From: Fratercula arctica
Lineage: Eukaryota > Chordata > Aves > Charadriiformes > Alcidae
DNA length: 64,000 nt
Direction: 5' to 3'
Assembly (NCBI GenBank): GCA_947846985.1
Contig: CANTUZ010000003.1
Span: forward strand, 93,090,674-93,154,673
Positions 23,714-36,633 of this stretch are shown one piece after another. Under the pieces are notes generated by a model. That model was not told the DNA's origin. It saw only the letters and a list, made by a program, of their open reading frames with translations, and made no database searches. The first letter of the stretch is position 1. Each line of letters opens with the position of its first letter. The position numbers were made by a program, and so were the translations under genes.

Positions 23714-26628
23714 GAGATAACTTTCTTGTCACACATAGTGGGCCAAATTACAAAGGTCATATGTAGAGGCTGCAATGTATATGAGTCAGATTCTGTGGGA
23801 GTAGGAAAGAAATAAAAGTAATAGCAGCTCCGTCTCCCTTGCACCCGTTTGCATTCACCTCTGAGTTGAGTCCAGTGAAGCTGGCTTTTAATGAACCATG
23901 CACTTTGCTCTTAAAACACTAATGTAAACTCTTCCAGCTTTGATTAGCAGAGGCAGCAAGGTATTAATTTTAAAATGGGACATTCCATGCAGGGAAGCTT
24001 TCTGCCAAAGGGTATCTTAAGGTCCGATGTAAGATGGAAATCTAAACAAGGTGCCAAAGGAAGAAATGAAATAGGATTGTCAGCCAAATTTTACTAGGAG
24101 AGATTATATAATAAAGATTCTCAGTGATATTATATTGCAGTGAAGTCCTACTCTAAGAATTACTAATAAAACACTAAAATATTTATTAGATTTAATTATG
24201 CATATCTGAAACCATTTTGTGGAGCTCTTCTTTTCGCCATAGCTTTTAAATGAGTAAGAACAGACAGATGCATTAACTCCCTTGTCTGCTTCCCAAACCT
24301 TTATTCCACCATTAGGTTTGCTAAACTGAAATCTCCTGTGCTTATTCTAAAAACGTCCTCTCAGAGGATGGATTCAGAGCTTGATGTGGTCACCTACCAG
24401 TCTGCACAAGGGCTTGAGACAGCAAGAGCAATGCCAATATACACACATTGGCTGCCCCTGCTTTGTCTCGTGCACTTTTGGTTTGTCACAGGCTGTTTGC
24501 TCTGGATCATTGTACACTTGAGAAAAAGGATGCCTGTTTAAGGCTAATTTGAAATTTAATGGCCACCATGACAGGGATTAACCTAAAGCAACTGGTATAT
24601 TCTTCAGTATACAGAGGATCATATTTAGGAATGGATTTGGTGCCTTAGGAGAAGATGAATAATACATTTTCCCCCATGACTAGACAATTACATCTTGCAG
24701 TTTGAGACACAAGTCTGCCTTTGTTTCAATTAGGGTAAAGAATTTTCTTGGTGGATCTTTTATGAAGATTACTATGCCCAATTCAGTTTTAAAATTCGTT
24801 AATGGTTTATAATTTGTAGCCATCTGTCAGTGGCCTGGTAAGGCATAATAACTGTCTCCTGTTCTCAGGCATTAATACGTTGCTCCGAAGCATCTTTTTC
24901 CTAAGCCATACCAGTCATTATAATTTACCCTTCATTCCATTATGCTTTAATTACCAGATCATCTGTGCAGATATGGTTCAGTATTAAAGAAAAAAAGGAA
25001 GATTCACAGTGTTTGTCAGAAGCAAGTGCCCTTTTCTCATCTTCACCTGCTCCAAATTAAGCTGAGTTTGGTAATTGGAGAAATGAAAGAGGTTGTGTGA
25101 ACTGAAAATCAATTTGAAACACACGGCACAAAGAATGCTTTCTTATGAGGTATTTTTGTTTTTTGCCTTTTTATGTACCTGTAATTATTTACGCTAATTA
25201 TAACTAAAGTATCTCTCCCTTACACGCACATGAGGCTGGCAATTATATGTGACCTCCAAGATCAGAAACTTGTAAGAAACAAGCTAGAATTCCAATGCTA
25301 GGAAATACAAGCCCTGCTATGGGAGCTTCTGCATCCAGGCCTGTATCTGTCCTGGAACTAAGGCATTATTCTCACTCCACTGCGCAGAAGCACAATTTGA
25401 GTTTAGAGTGAAGAACTTGTCTCTTCTATTTATGTGCTATCCAGTTATATCATCAGAGAACTTGTTTAAAGCCCCCGGTTTTTCTTTGGTTGAATTTAAG
25501 CCAGATCCTTAGCTGGAAAAATTGCCTTGTCTCTGAATGCAACAGAGCAATGTTGATGCACCAGCTGAAGATCTCGATGGATTATGAGCAATTAAATGTA
25601 GCTGATTACCTAGTACGGAAGGCGACGACCCCTCTGTGGCATAGAGTGGAGAGGTTTTGTAGCATGTTGGTTGGGAGCTTTTCCCCCTCACTGCCGGATG
25701 GCAGACTTCCCTGTTCCCTCATCCCGCAGTTCCCACTCTTTGCTCAGGAAAGGCATCTCATCCTGAAGATTTTGATTGTATCTCTATTTGACTAAAGAGT
25801 CAAGACAATAGCATTTTAGTGCAAGGTTCTAGCAAAATCCCTGCCACATCGTTTTGAATCGTGCACAGAAATAAAGAACAATGCACAGAGGGATATTCTT
25901 TACTACTTTATTTAGAAAACTAAAGTAGTAGAAGTAAAAAAGCTAATATAGATAAATTTTTTTTTAATTTATTTTTTGCTTTGAGCAATAGCAAACTACC
26001 AAAATTATGGTGTATTATTCAGGCAAATGCTTTATTTGTGCTGCTTCATCAGTTGATTTCATGCAGCTTTAGCTAATAGGGTAGTGATGTGAAAGAAATA
26101 TGGTAATGGTAAAAAGTTAAATCAAATTACTCTTTTGCCTGCAACTTGTGGAAGCAGCCTTTGATCTCCAAGTCCTACCACTGAGGGGAGGGATAGACAT
26201 TAATTTTATCCAAACCTTGCAGTTCCATATGATGTTCATTTCATGCTGTGACAGTGACTGATTCAGAATAGATGCCCATTTTCCAAGCTCACCACATTGT
26301 CTGGGCTTTTCTGTTATAGTCCTCAATTTTCTGATTTCCTGATGTAAATGAGAGACAGGGAGGCCACAACTATGTCATTTTAGACGGGTACCATGTCAGA
26401 CAAGGACACATGACGTGGTCTCTGTGACAAGGGACTGAGGCAGGGCTGTGACATGAATCTATTGGCACTAATTGTGATTGCTAATGCGATATTTTGGAGA
26501 AGAATCAGATTTATTGCTTGTAGAGTTTGTGAAAAATCCTTCAGATGTGCATAATGGCATATTTCTGATCACTTTATTGGCTTTAATGCTGTTACTCTCA
26601 TGTAAAATATTAAGCAAAAAACATCTCT
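23714..26628. other. Unassigned, AT-rich unique sequence
   Basis: No repeat or exon recognised. The stretch 24930-25270 has TAATTA cores at 24948-24953, 25182-25187 and 25195-25200 without recognisable repeat sequence. The longest frame is 101 codons (25490-25795, plus), no known domain. Confidence 0.5.
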
Positions 26629-26741
26629 AACTAGATCAGGTTGCTCAGAGCCTCATCCAGCCTGGCCTTGAATGTCTCCAGGGGTGGGACCTCCACCACC
26701 TCTCTGGGCAACCTGTGCCAGTGTCTCACCACCCTCATTGT
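26629..26741 (-). mobile_element. CR1 LINE 3' region, reverse orientation, first half of a split copy
   Basis: Plus strand: CTAGATCAGGTTGCTCAGAG, CCTCATCCAGCCTGGCCTTG, CTCTGGGCAACCTGTGCCAG, GTCTCACCACCCTCATTGT, the antisense of CR1 ORF2's final residues ([26 protein letters not shown]). The 3' UTR and octamer tail that should lie at lower coordinates are missing, so this end was lost after insertion. The element breaks at 26741, where an LTR is inserted, and resumes at 27068. Confidence 0.92.
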
Positions 26742-27067
26742 TGTAGAGATAGGGAGTAGCATAGGGGATCTGTTTGACCCTGGTGAGACAAAGCTGTATC
26801 CTTGAGAGATGCCTTGAGAGAAAAGATAAGCAAGCATCAAGAGATATCAGCAAGAACAGGAATGTGAAAGCAAAGCTGCTACTCTGCGTGAATAGACAGA
26901 GATGACCAATCGGAAGACACCGAGAAGTGCGTGGCAATCGACCTTCAACCTATCAGTAGGATGCTGCCTGCGTGTGGAGAGTGCTTGTACCTATAAAGCG
27001 CGGAAAATTGTTGTAATAAAGATCTTTGGTCCATACCCTGCCAGAGTCCGTGAATCAATGCTCCACA
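26742..27067 (+). mobile_element. ERVK-like solo LTR (326 bp) inserted into CR1
   Basis: Begins TGTAGAGATAGGGAGTAGCA and ends ATCAATGCTCCACA. Promoter-like TATAAA at 26992-26997 and polyadenylation signal AATAAA at 27015-27020 lie 18 bp apart, as in short LTRs where U3, R and U5 are compact. The flanking CATTGT (26736-26741) and TATTGT (27068-27073) form a 6-bp target duplication with one mismatch, and removing the LTR plus one copy restores a continuous CR1 sequence. A 6-bp duplication is typical of ERVK (class II) and not of ERVL. Antisense ORFs crossing it are chimeras of CR1 and LTR. Confidence 0.9.
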
Positions 27068-27312
27068 TATTGTAAAGAACTTCTTCCTAATGTCTAATCT
27101 AAACCCACCCTGCTCTAGTTTAAAACCATTGCCCCTTGTCCTATTGCTACATGCCCTTGCAAACAGCCCCTCCCCAGCTTTCTTGTAGGCCCCCATCAGG
27201 TACTGGAAGGCCACTATAAGGTCTCCCTGGAGCCTTCTCTTCTCCAGGCTGAACAACCCCAACTCTCTCAGACTGTCATTTGTAAGTTCTTGGCCGTCTT
27301 TGGACCTTGTGA
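27068..27312 (-). mobile_element. CR1 LINE, reverse orientation, second half of the split copy
   Basis: Plus strand: TGTAAAGAACTTCTTCCTAA and TGTCTAATCTAAACCCACCC (antisense RLDIRKKFFT), CTTGTAGGCCCCCATCAGGT (antisense YLMGAYK), CCTGGAGCCTTCTCTTCTCC (antisense [12 protein letters not shown]). It becomes ragged after 27275 (TCTTTGGACCTTGT still matches). On the minus strand a frame of about 105 codons from 27262 keeps the CR1 ORF2 C-terminal pattern until the LTR interrupts it. Confidence 0.93.
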
Positions 27313-30300
27313 CATGGATGGAATAGTTCCTTTAACTATAATGACTGGAAAAATTTCATAGGCAAAAGAAATCATACTTGACAGCCTTTGCCAAACTACC
27401 TGGAATGCTTTTTATTGTCATGTAAATTTGATTTTGTCTTGTAAGGGTATATGCGGAGGAGAATTATTATGTGATAGGCCAGTAGCTGATGCACTAACTT
27501 CAAGCCTACTGGACTGTGAAAATCACAAAATCACTCAGTGCCTTAGTTCTTCAGTTTCAGAAAAGCAGAGGAAAGTTGTAATTTGATGAATTAAAGATTG
27601 AAGTCTGCACATACTGTGATAATGAGACATAAATGTTCTTAAAATAAGGTATTCCCACCCCACTGTCCAAGGATATGTGTACACTGTAACCTTCTAAAGT
27701 ACAGTAAAGACAAATCCAAATTGGTTCTGCATGAGCCAGGTGGGAGCTAGAAGCCCTGTATCACTTTTTTTGTATAAAGCACATCCAACCTGAGATGGCC
27801 TTTTGACTTGGATAAAGTGTCAGATGGCATATTCTGCCGTCAGGTCTTGGCTGGATGTCCATATTGTCTTTGAATGGTATCGTATAGACTTGCAGCCTTG
27901 GTCTTGGTTTTTTTGCAGGGATTTTTGCACCAATCTTCCCAGGTGAAAGCAAGTGAAATGTTGTTATATCTATCAAGTCCAGCCTGGACTGGATTTGAAG
28001 GGAATAGATTCTGATCTCTGCTGAAGCAAAGAAAGATTCCTGAAAGATGCTCTTCTTTTATCCTATCACATACATGTTATTTCAATTCAAATTATTTTTG
28101 AGGTATTGATAGCTGACTGTAGGAGTGAATTTGAATATTAAACCCACACATTTACATGTCTCCCTGGATTATATGCCTCTGCATTGTGTCAGGGTATTGG
28201 ATCTTGCAGACACACTTGTGAGACACAGCACACACTTTAGATCAGTGACCTGTTAGTAAATGCCAGGTTTAAAGAAGCTAGAATTTAAGGAGACCTCTCA
28301 TAAACAGGCCAAAACAATGTTGTAAGATATTGAGTAATGTACTTGAAAAACAAACAGCAAATCAATGGTCTATTTAGTTTGCAACCCTTTGGTATTCCAT
28401 CTTATATTTGTTTGCACAGTGTCTCATACTTTGCATCTGTTGGCAATATCATAAACATATAAGACATATAAATTACAATTCATGATAGTCAATGCTAGTC
28501 CCAAAAGACCATTTGCTGAGGACAAGTGACTAAAATGAGAAGACAAGTTCCAGATGACTTGCTTGCAAAGATAAAATAAATTCATTATAAAGAATGAAAA
28601 CATAATTTTTGTGAACTTGACTTACACATAGCTCTGTCACCTCCTACAAAGATAAGTAAGAACAAAAAATTTCAAGCTTCCCTTTTAAAGTCTTCACCAG
28701 TATCAAGGATTTGCCTCAGCAATGACTTTGTGAGACTGAGCTCCCTAAATGCTTTTGAAAACAGTATATTGGAGATAATAAATGAGTGACTCAATGCTTT
28801 GGCATACTCCTGAAAATGTGAACAGTTGGGACCACAGCTAACAGCAACAGATGGGGAGTTCTCCAGCTTTGAATGTTCAGTAGGAGACCACAGTAATCCT
28901 GTAAGTATGCCAAAGAAAACACCAAGTTGGAAGAAATAATTATTAGCCTTGCAGTCTCCTAGACTCCTCAGTCCACAAACTTGCTGATCGATACCTTCCT
29001 TCGTGTTCACCTGATTATTGGGCCTTTTCAATCTTTTCCGCAGTGACAAAACTCACCCCAGAATCAGTAGAACCTCTCAGTTTCCTAGATCACTTTTAAA
29101 AATGTCAACTTGAACTTGAAAATATCATCTTGTTTGGAGATTGGCTGAAGACATTTCATATGAAAGCCTTGAACTGTATGGACACTGTTAACAGCAGTTT
29201 CCATGACTGGTGCTACTTTATTCATAGCACAATTTATGAATGTCACCAGCAGTTTCACTTGTATTTTGCCCATTTAATTCATGTCAAGCTGTGTGCTGAA
29301 CATCCCGTCTCTGTATTGGGCCACAAAAGAGGGTAACAGTGTGGAAAGGATTGCAGTGATTTTACCATTCCACTGACACTCAGCTTTCTATCACCATGTC
29401 AACTTATGAGAATAAGTACTTGGTCCAGGGTGACCAAGATGCATTTGACAGGTAGCCAGTTAGGGACCGTACTGTGCTGATGCTAACGAGCTGGAGAAAA
29501 CATTAGTCAGGGAGGAAAGGCTGAAATGAGACTTCTGACACTTTTTGATCAAGACTTGTGATTTGATGTGGCATCTGGCTGTGACACTGAATCTGTGCTT
29601 TCTCTTAGATAATCACTTTGCATCATTCTAGGCATGATTTTATGGGCAGTGTAGTAAGTGTTTCTGTGTGTAGACCTTGCCCCATGAGCTGTGAATCTCC
29701 CATTTCAAGGCTTCATTAGCCCTGGAGGTGTAACCACAAATATAAGTTGTTCAAAATACAAACAACTATGACAGGTGCAGCCCACACATGAAGCAGGACC
29801 TTGCAGGGCTGCTTGTTACAAGGCTACACAAACTGTTTGGTGGTTTCCAGATGATTGCAGGACATCCATTTTCACTAACAGAACACAAATGGTATGTGAG
29901 TAGTCCACTGGAGATAAAAAAGACAGGATTCAGCCTAGATTATTGGAAATCGAATCAATACAGCTAATAAATTTTAAAATGCAGTTTAGCTAACCAAATT
30001 CAGATGTCTACTTTAGGTGATTTGAACTAAACCTGAGTCACCACCGACTGTATTGGGTAGATCTTCATTGATTATAGTAGGAACTTAGACACCTAATATA
30101 CCTGTAGACAGTCTCATGTAGACATCTAAAGGTAGGTGTCTCAGTCTGGAGTTGAATCTCACTTTGCCTTTCTGGATCATATTCTGACATTGTTAGAATC
30201 ACCAGAGGTTGACTCCTAGCAAAAGAAAAAAAAAGAAAGGCTTTTAAGCTGGAACTATTTTTCCTAAACTTATTTTTCAGTTCCAGATTTAGAATAGCAG

Positions 30301-30828
30301 GTGTCATGTGAAATTCCATACATTCTGTAAGGACACCTCATATAGTGGGGACCATAAGAAAACACACCAAAAATAGTATTTCTGAATAATCGTTAAAGTG
30401 TCTGTGTGTATTCTTTAGATTAAATATAATTTAAATTGGAAAATTCTGAATTTAAGCTTAACTATTAGAGCAAGCAAGCCTTCATTTCAACTTTTGAAAT
30501 TAACAGCAACAATAAGCCTGCATTTGAGAAGCATATCTGTAGCTAAAGCTGTATCTATATGTAATTAGAGGAAAAAGACGTAGTAAAATACATGGCTTCC
30601 TAATAATTAATCGGTTATTTTTCCCCATGGTACTTTGGAAAAATATGGTATTAGGCTTAATTGTGGCAATATCAAGAAAAAGAACTTTACGAGAATCATC
30701 AGTTTATTGGTTAAGTATTCCAAATGGCAGAAATCTGTATGATCTCTGCTCCAAAATCTACCGTAACACACCATAGTGAGTACTCTGTGGGCATCTAACA
30801 TGCCGGGTCAAAAAGCCTGGAGGACTGG

Positions 30829-30883
30829 CTAGTGCGCACTAGTGTGTGACTTAGTGTGTGACTAGAATGTGACTTAGTAGAGC
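30829..30883. repeat. 14-bp palindrome followed by a short degenerate tandem repeat
   Basis: CTAGTGCGCACTAG (30829-30842) is a perfect palindrome. It overlaps the start of a cluster of imperfect units of the type GTGTGTGACTTA, with copies GTGTGTGACTTA, GTGTGTGACTAGA and ATGTGACTTAG. Confidence 0.8.
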
Positions 30884-33800
30884 AGCGAATTTTGGATCTC
30901 AAGTTCCCCCTGTGATGAGCAGAGGGATAACTATAGGCTATGTCTGCCTGCCTGACAGCTCAGTCTCTCCCTTCAAAGACATGCGCAAAGACGTGCATTT
31001 TATTATTTTTTCCTTGAAAAGTATATGATAAATAGTCATGACAGCAGTCAAAGGAAGGAAGATATTTTTATCTTTTGCTCAGGCACACAGCCTAAGCAGT
31101 CTTGTACAAGATAACAGAGGAAATCTGTGGCAGAACAGGAAAACGACTTTTGATACCCTGAGTCACAGCTCAATGCCTTGCCAACCACACACTTTTCCTC
31201 CTGGGAAAGTTTCTTCTTTTTCCATAAGAATACTTGCTTGTCCTGTAAAAGCAGGGTGATGTTAGTTCCCTGTTGCTTTTTGATATTCCTGCAATTATGC
31301 TACTGCTGGTCAGGCAAAGAATAAACAAAACCACCTCCACATGTCAGTAATGTACTCATTTATTAATCATACTGAAGGTAATTACTTTAAATGGGTAAAC
31401 CTGAGGTGGTGCATTTTTCTACTTTTTCAAGTGTGTAAAAATAATGATTAATTCCAGCATGGGAAGAAAGTTAAGTACAGGATAAAAATGATCTGAAATC
31501 TATATATTCCTCAAGGAATGAGAAAAAAACAAGCAAGAACATTGCCAGTCTGATAATGAGGCTGTGGGAGGTGGAAAATATCAATAAAGAGTCCAAAAAA
31601 GCTGATCTAAGCAATGATCTAATGAGCTCCTGTTTCATAGCACTAGACTTTTTTCTTTTAAAGGGACATAGTCAAACAAATACACTAAGACATGATCTTG
31701 TTTTAAGGTCATTCTAATCTTGTGGAAATGTCCCTAGTTGTATGAGCATTTATTTTGTTATTAAAATATTTCACTTTAGGAGAAATTTGGTATGGTAGTA
31801 ACTGCTTAGAGGCTGTTATGCCCTTATTTTCCCCCTGATGTCTGTGCAGGAGCCAAGAAATCTTCCCATACTCTTTTTTTTTTTTTCTTTTAAGGTAATC
31901 TTTGTAATTTCATTGTGATGAAACCAAATCAATTGCTTGTAGTCAACCAGGAATTAAACGTAATTCAGATATTGGTAATTTAAATGGGCCACAGATCTCT
32001 TTCTGAGGTTTGATTAATTAAGAAAGAGATGAGTGTTTCGTCCAGGTCCAGCTAGGTCCCCAGAATTTCTAATTTCAGAAATATAATTAAAAAATAGTTG
32101 TGATTATGTTTTGATTTTGCCTTGTTTAGGGCTTGCTACTGTGTCATCTACCGAATGGAGCTGAAGCTCCATTTCTTTTCCTAAATCCCATCTCTCCCTC
32201 CTTCTCTTTTCCATGTATCATTACTTTTTCCTCCTCTTTTGGTTAATCAGTGCTTCCCGGAATCCTGTTCTGTAGCAAAGGACAGAATAGGGGACAAAAA
32301 GAGGTGGCCCAGGGGAAATAATTGTTTCTGTTTCAGTTCTGGCCCCTTCTGCATAAACGAGTATGATTACTCCTTACATCAGTTGTTAGCAGTTCCATAT
32401 GCAGCTCTGTCTGCTCCCACCACTGCCTTACTAAAATCTGCCAGGTGCTGCTTGACCACTGCCCGCTCCAAGAAGTGAGTATAAATGAACACCGAAATGG
32501 CCCAGCCTGTCTTGGGGAAGGTCAGCCTCATGTCGAAAAGGAAGGGAGCAAGGAAGAACTTCTTTTGGTGCTACCAGAAGTGAGAGGTTTCTGGAAAGAA
32601 CGTAAGAAGCCATAGCCTGGTAAGAACATCTAGCCAGCTCTTTCCTAGGTGGAGGGAATGGTGCAAATGCAGTTACTAGATATGTGGCAAGGTAGAATGG
32701 AAATGGTCCAATCTGAGCCTTCTTTGGCAGAGGTCTCACTAATACCTCTACCCTGCAGGCCCAAAGGTGGTCCCAGAGGTGGTCAGAGTCCAGAGGGATG
32801 GTCGAGACAACGTCACGAGTGAGAACATAAGTCCCCTGTTTACCTGAAAGGATGTAATGCACGCGGTCAGTGCTTCTTCCTTTCTTTCTTAAACTGACAG
32901 GTTGTACCCACAGAAGCAAATAGGAGATGCAGATGGTTGCCTTGAGTTACCCCAACAGATCAGCAGTAACCCGCAGAGCTTTCCTGGCAGGAATATACTG
33001 AACATACCGACTTGCAAGAGCTGGCAAGTCAATAGGAATCTTGTCACCGTCGTTTGTGTGTGAACTCTTAAATTTCATGGTGCATTAAGTCACAGTTTTG
33101 CGTCAAGTTAACCTACCTTTGAGAAAGCAGTAAGTTTCAAAGAGTGAGGGGTGACTTTACATGGAAAAAAATTGTCTTATATGTGGTCAGTCATTAATCT
33201 GAATGAGTTTCAGTCTTTTAGACTTGTTGATTCATATATCAAAAGCAGGGCTGCTATGTAAAGGTTTATGACTAAAGGCAAGGTAGGTTAATTACTAACC
33301 AATGGGCTGAATCCTACATGCCCTGCAATGTGATTTAGGATTTATATAATGGTGATTAATTAATACACAGTCTGGATTAAGACCAGGTAAAGGGGAAAAA
33401 ATGCTGGTGAAACAATAAAGGTGATAATTTACTGTGGTTGTATAGAAACATTCTCTTCTGTTTTTCTGAAGTGCCCGATAAGTCCCTGAGAACCACTGCA
33501 TTTTTTGTAAGTAAACACACCATTATTTCTATGCATATGGCATATTTTCCAAGGTGTTTCAAGTTGGCTCATGGAACTGGTTATTGAACCAAGGTGGAAA
33601 AATCCTAAGCTTAATAAGTCTTAGCCTATAAATAGGAATTGCCTCCCTCAATCAGCTCCAATTATAGCAGATTTCTAACTGAAGCCTTTTGACTTATATT
33701 TGTGCCTTTAGATTTCAAGGTCTTTCTTACACAATTATGTTGCATTTGCCACAGATTCTGCACAACAATCTCTGATAAAATTAAGGGTGTTCTTATTGGA

Positions 33801-33997
33801 AATAAATCCTCATTTTCAGACTTAGAAAGGATTTTACTGCTGATCAATGACTTTCAAATAACTTTGCTCTTCTCCATGAGCTTTCAACAAAAATGGCTTT
33901 CCTCTGCTCAAATGAGGCTATGGGAAATATAAAATGGCTATAAAATCTGAAGTTCAGTATTTAATTTTACCAGACTAATTGATTCATGGTACAGGTT

Positions 33998-34028
33998 CTT
34001 TTTTTTCTTCTTCTTTTTTTTTTTTTTT
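33998..34028. repeat. T-rich tract (TTC-interrupted)
   Basis: T runs interrupted by CTTCTTC, ending in T15. Gives a poly-lysine artefact in minus-strand frames. Confidence 0.9.
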
Positions 34029-35729
34029 GGTTTCCACTTCTTCTGTTTATGGTGAAATACTTGTCCCTGCAAAACTATAGGTCTGCACAGAAGCAAAGCA
34101 GGGTCAAGGAGAGGGAACCCACTGCCAACCTGCAGATGCAGTAGACCGTATTCTGTGCTGTTGCACTGCAACCTACTTATGTTAGCATGGGAGAACTTCA
34201 CCCTTGAAGACCATCTTTTCTATTAAAATAATTTAAAAATTACCCTCTCTTCTTCAACAGCACTTTATAAGAAGTGGTGTGTTTCTTCCTATTATTTGCC
34301 TTTAAAATATCCTAGGTTGTTTTCACCAAAACAAATGCTGACTATAACCTGGATTCCTTATCTTGACAGGATCTGCATCATGCCAATGGATGGTGTGAAG
34401 CCAGGCTAGTGTAACTGTAAGAACAGCACTATCCGAGGTCATTAACCCACCAGGAAAATCACTTGCCCCGTTGGCCATGGGTGAGAAGAAACTGGTGAGA
34501 TACTGAGCACAGATTGCCCCATTTCTTAAAAAGCCCCAGCAGGTCAGAGGCAGTGATTGACGAAACTGATTGACTGACACAGCTTTAATTTATAGTGAGA
34601 ACAAATTAATATTTCAGTGAATGCCAAAAGGAAGGTACTTTCTAGTGCAGCTTTGGATTTAGACCATTCGATGCTTACATTGTATTTTTTTATTCTTCTG
34701 GAGGCAATATCGGTAAATATTGATGGAACATAGCTGGCGATTTGAAAGCAATGATTGCAACCTTAGGTGGAAATTTGCATCCTTTAGTGAATCTGAATTC
34801 TGGATTAGCCATGAATAAATCAATGCAAAAGGGCCCTAAATTGCTGTAGATATCTATAACTATTTCTTTCTGACTGTAGTCTAATCCATATTGAGAATAT
34901 AAATAACGGCTTGTATGGTTTATGTGAAAACCTCTCTTTTTTGAATTCAAGAAATATGATATAAAAACAGAAGTTAGATAAAGTAAAGCTCTAACTCACA
35001 CTCTGTCAGTGCAGGGTTACTTTATATTGAACATTTATTGAAGTTCTGTGCATTTAAATGAGAACGGAACAAAAGATGGAGTGCACACTGTTTTCCTTGA
35101 GATGCCATTCCCCAGCCAAATGGATGTCAGTGTCAGCGATATTTGCTGATTCCTTGATTTTTTCCTCCTAATTGGATTCCATTACTCCTAATTATATAGA
35201 CTCTTACTATTCTAAAGGATTAATTTTCTTTTAAAGAATGTACATGGGCATTAGTAGCAGATATATTTTTTTCAGTAATAAGCTATGCTGTTGCCAGTTT
35301 CAAATGGATGTACTGCTCAGTCTATAAAGACTGACTAATTAAAGATGTCATGCCAAATATTTGTGATATTTGAAGAAGGAATTCACAGAGAATTCACTCT
35401 AACCACGGGATGTCTCCCGAAGCTTTAAAGTACAGTAAAATACGTAAATCCCAGGTTGCTAAAGAAACTCTGCTCTGTCACTCTTAACCAGCCTTAACCT
35501 CACTTTCAGCCCTCAATCCTTCATCTTCAGAGCTGAAATCCTGTGCAATTTTGTCTGGGAACCGTTTGATTTCCATGTTCACAGCAGGCTCAGGGGGCCC
35601 ACACTGAGGACCCTGTCCCTATCTCAAAGCCAGTTCCTAGCCCATGAGGTTTCCTGAAGCCCGTTTCTTCTTAGGACATGTAGGCTTGTCTTGAATATTA
35701 ATTTTCCTATTAAAGGTTGCATTGGGCAC

Positions 35730-36590
35730 ACCTGGTGGGGTGTGTGCAGCCGGGGCTGCAGGGTGACCTGTGTAGCAGGAGGCTGGAACTGCCTGGGAAG
35801 GTCATGGCCAGTTCCAGATGGCTCGGCAGCAGCTGGGAACACCACACCGTGTCCCAAAACTGCAGCCACTCAGAGGAGCGCATGGTCCTCGGATGTGTTT
35901 AAGAAAGGATGGAAGCTGCCAGAGGCAAGAGATACATGTGGACTCACGTGAGCAGTTATGTGAGTACACACCTGAGGAGACACAGGAGGAAACATGTGGA
36001 AGGGGACACTTGCTGGGGACACAGCTGGAGATGCACTCTTGGAAAAAGGTGTTCTGTCACAGAGCAAGAGCACATCTGAGGGGACTGTGGTCCATGGGTG
36101 ACCAATGCCAGAGCAGGGACACCTCTGAGGGACTCCAGCCATGGCTAATCCACAGTGGGACAGGGCCATCCCCAAAGGGACTGAGGCCTCTGGATGAGCA
36201 GAGGGGCAATAAGAAGCAAGGAGCAGTGGAGGAAAATGAGTAAGAAGCAAGGGGAGGCAGAAAGAAACCGTTACAGCCAGACTCCAACCTCCCGCACCAC
36301 CCATCACCTCACCCAAAGGATTTGGAGGGCCTGAGTGTGATGCAGACTGAAAACAAGGGAGCTGGGACGAGGAAGAGTGGAGGAGCAGTGCTGGAAGGAG
36401 GAGAGGTGTTGGACCAAAGCTGAGCCTGGGAAAAGAAGAAGAAAGTTGTTTCCCCTGGTACATTGTCTTCTTTTCTTTATTCCTAAATGCCTGAATCACT
36501 AGGTAAAAGTGTATATAAATTGGCACTAAAATAAATTAAGTAAAACTCCATGAGTTTAGGCTGCTTTGCCTGCTTGCACAAGGCCCCCGT
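35730..36590 (+). mobile_element. LTR-like endogenous retroviral element, plus orientation
   Basis: The 3' part has a TATA-like TATATAAATT (36511-36521), polyadenylation signal AATAAA (36530-36535) and then CCATGAGTTTAGGCTGCTTT with GCCTGC, which parallels the R/U5 of avian ERVL LTRs (GAGTCTGTTTTGCC). Upstream are three imperfect units of about 48 bp (see the tandem repeat at 36070). The region is GC-rich compared with neighbours and produces long frames on both strands (141 codons plus, 218 codons minus) that match no protein I recognise; I treat them as stop-poor repeat DNA. The 5' boundary near 35730 is a guess from base composition; no terminal TG or target duplication was found. Confidence 0.55.
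36070..36205 (+). repeat. Three imperfect tandem units (~48 bp) inside the LTR-like element
   Basis: Units begin ATCTGAGGGGACTGTGGTCC (36075), ACCTCTGAGGGACTCCAGCC (36120) and ATCCCCAAAGGGACTGAGGC (36168). Each keeps the sequence CTGAGGGGACT...CCATGG.TGA.CCA....GAGCAGGG in degenerate form. Internal tandem units of this type are known in the U3 of several bird LTRs (from memory). Confidence 0.65.
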
Positions 36591-36633
36591 CTTTGCGCTG
36601 ACCCGGCAGTGCGGGGGCTTGGGCTCTCCATGG

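Larger units (their letters stand above)
27313..35729. other. Unassigned unique sequence (about 8.4 kb)
   Basis: No repeat family or host exon recognised. Contains the tract at 33998-34028, a palindrome/minisatellite at 30829-30883, and two longer minus-strand frames: 28672-29049 (125 codons) and 32431-32919 (162 codons). Neither shows a domain, signal peptide or family pattern I recognise; a rough estimate from stop-codon frequency gives about one run of this length in a window of this size by chance. Confidence 0.5.

Noticed and set aside
26653..26937. 94-codon and 69-codon minus-strand frames
   Set aside because: They run across the junction of an LTR and a CR1 fragment; chimeric artefacts.
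28672..29049. 125-codon minus-strand frame
   Set aside because: No recognisable domain, neighbouring frames do not extend the similarity, and its length is compatible with chance.
35870..36526. 218-codon minus-strand open frame
   Set aside because: Lies inside a GC-rich LTR-like element with tandem units; low-complexity Ser/Pro/Leu-rich translation, with an overlapping 141-codon frame on the other strand. Stop-poor repeat DNA, not a gene.
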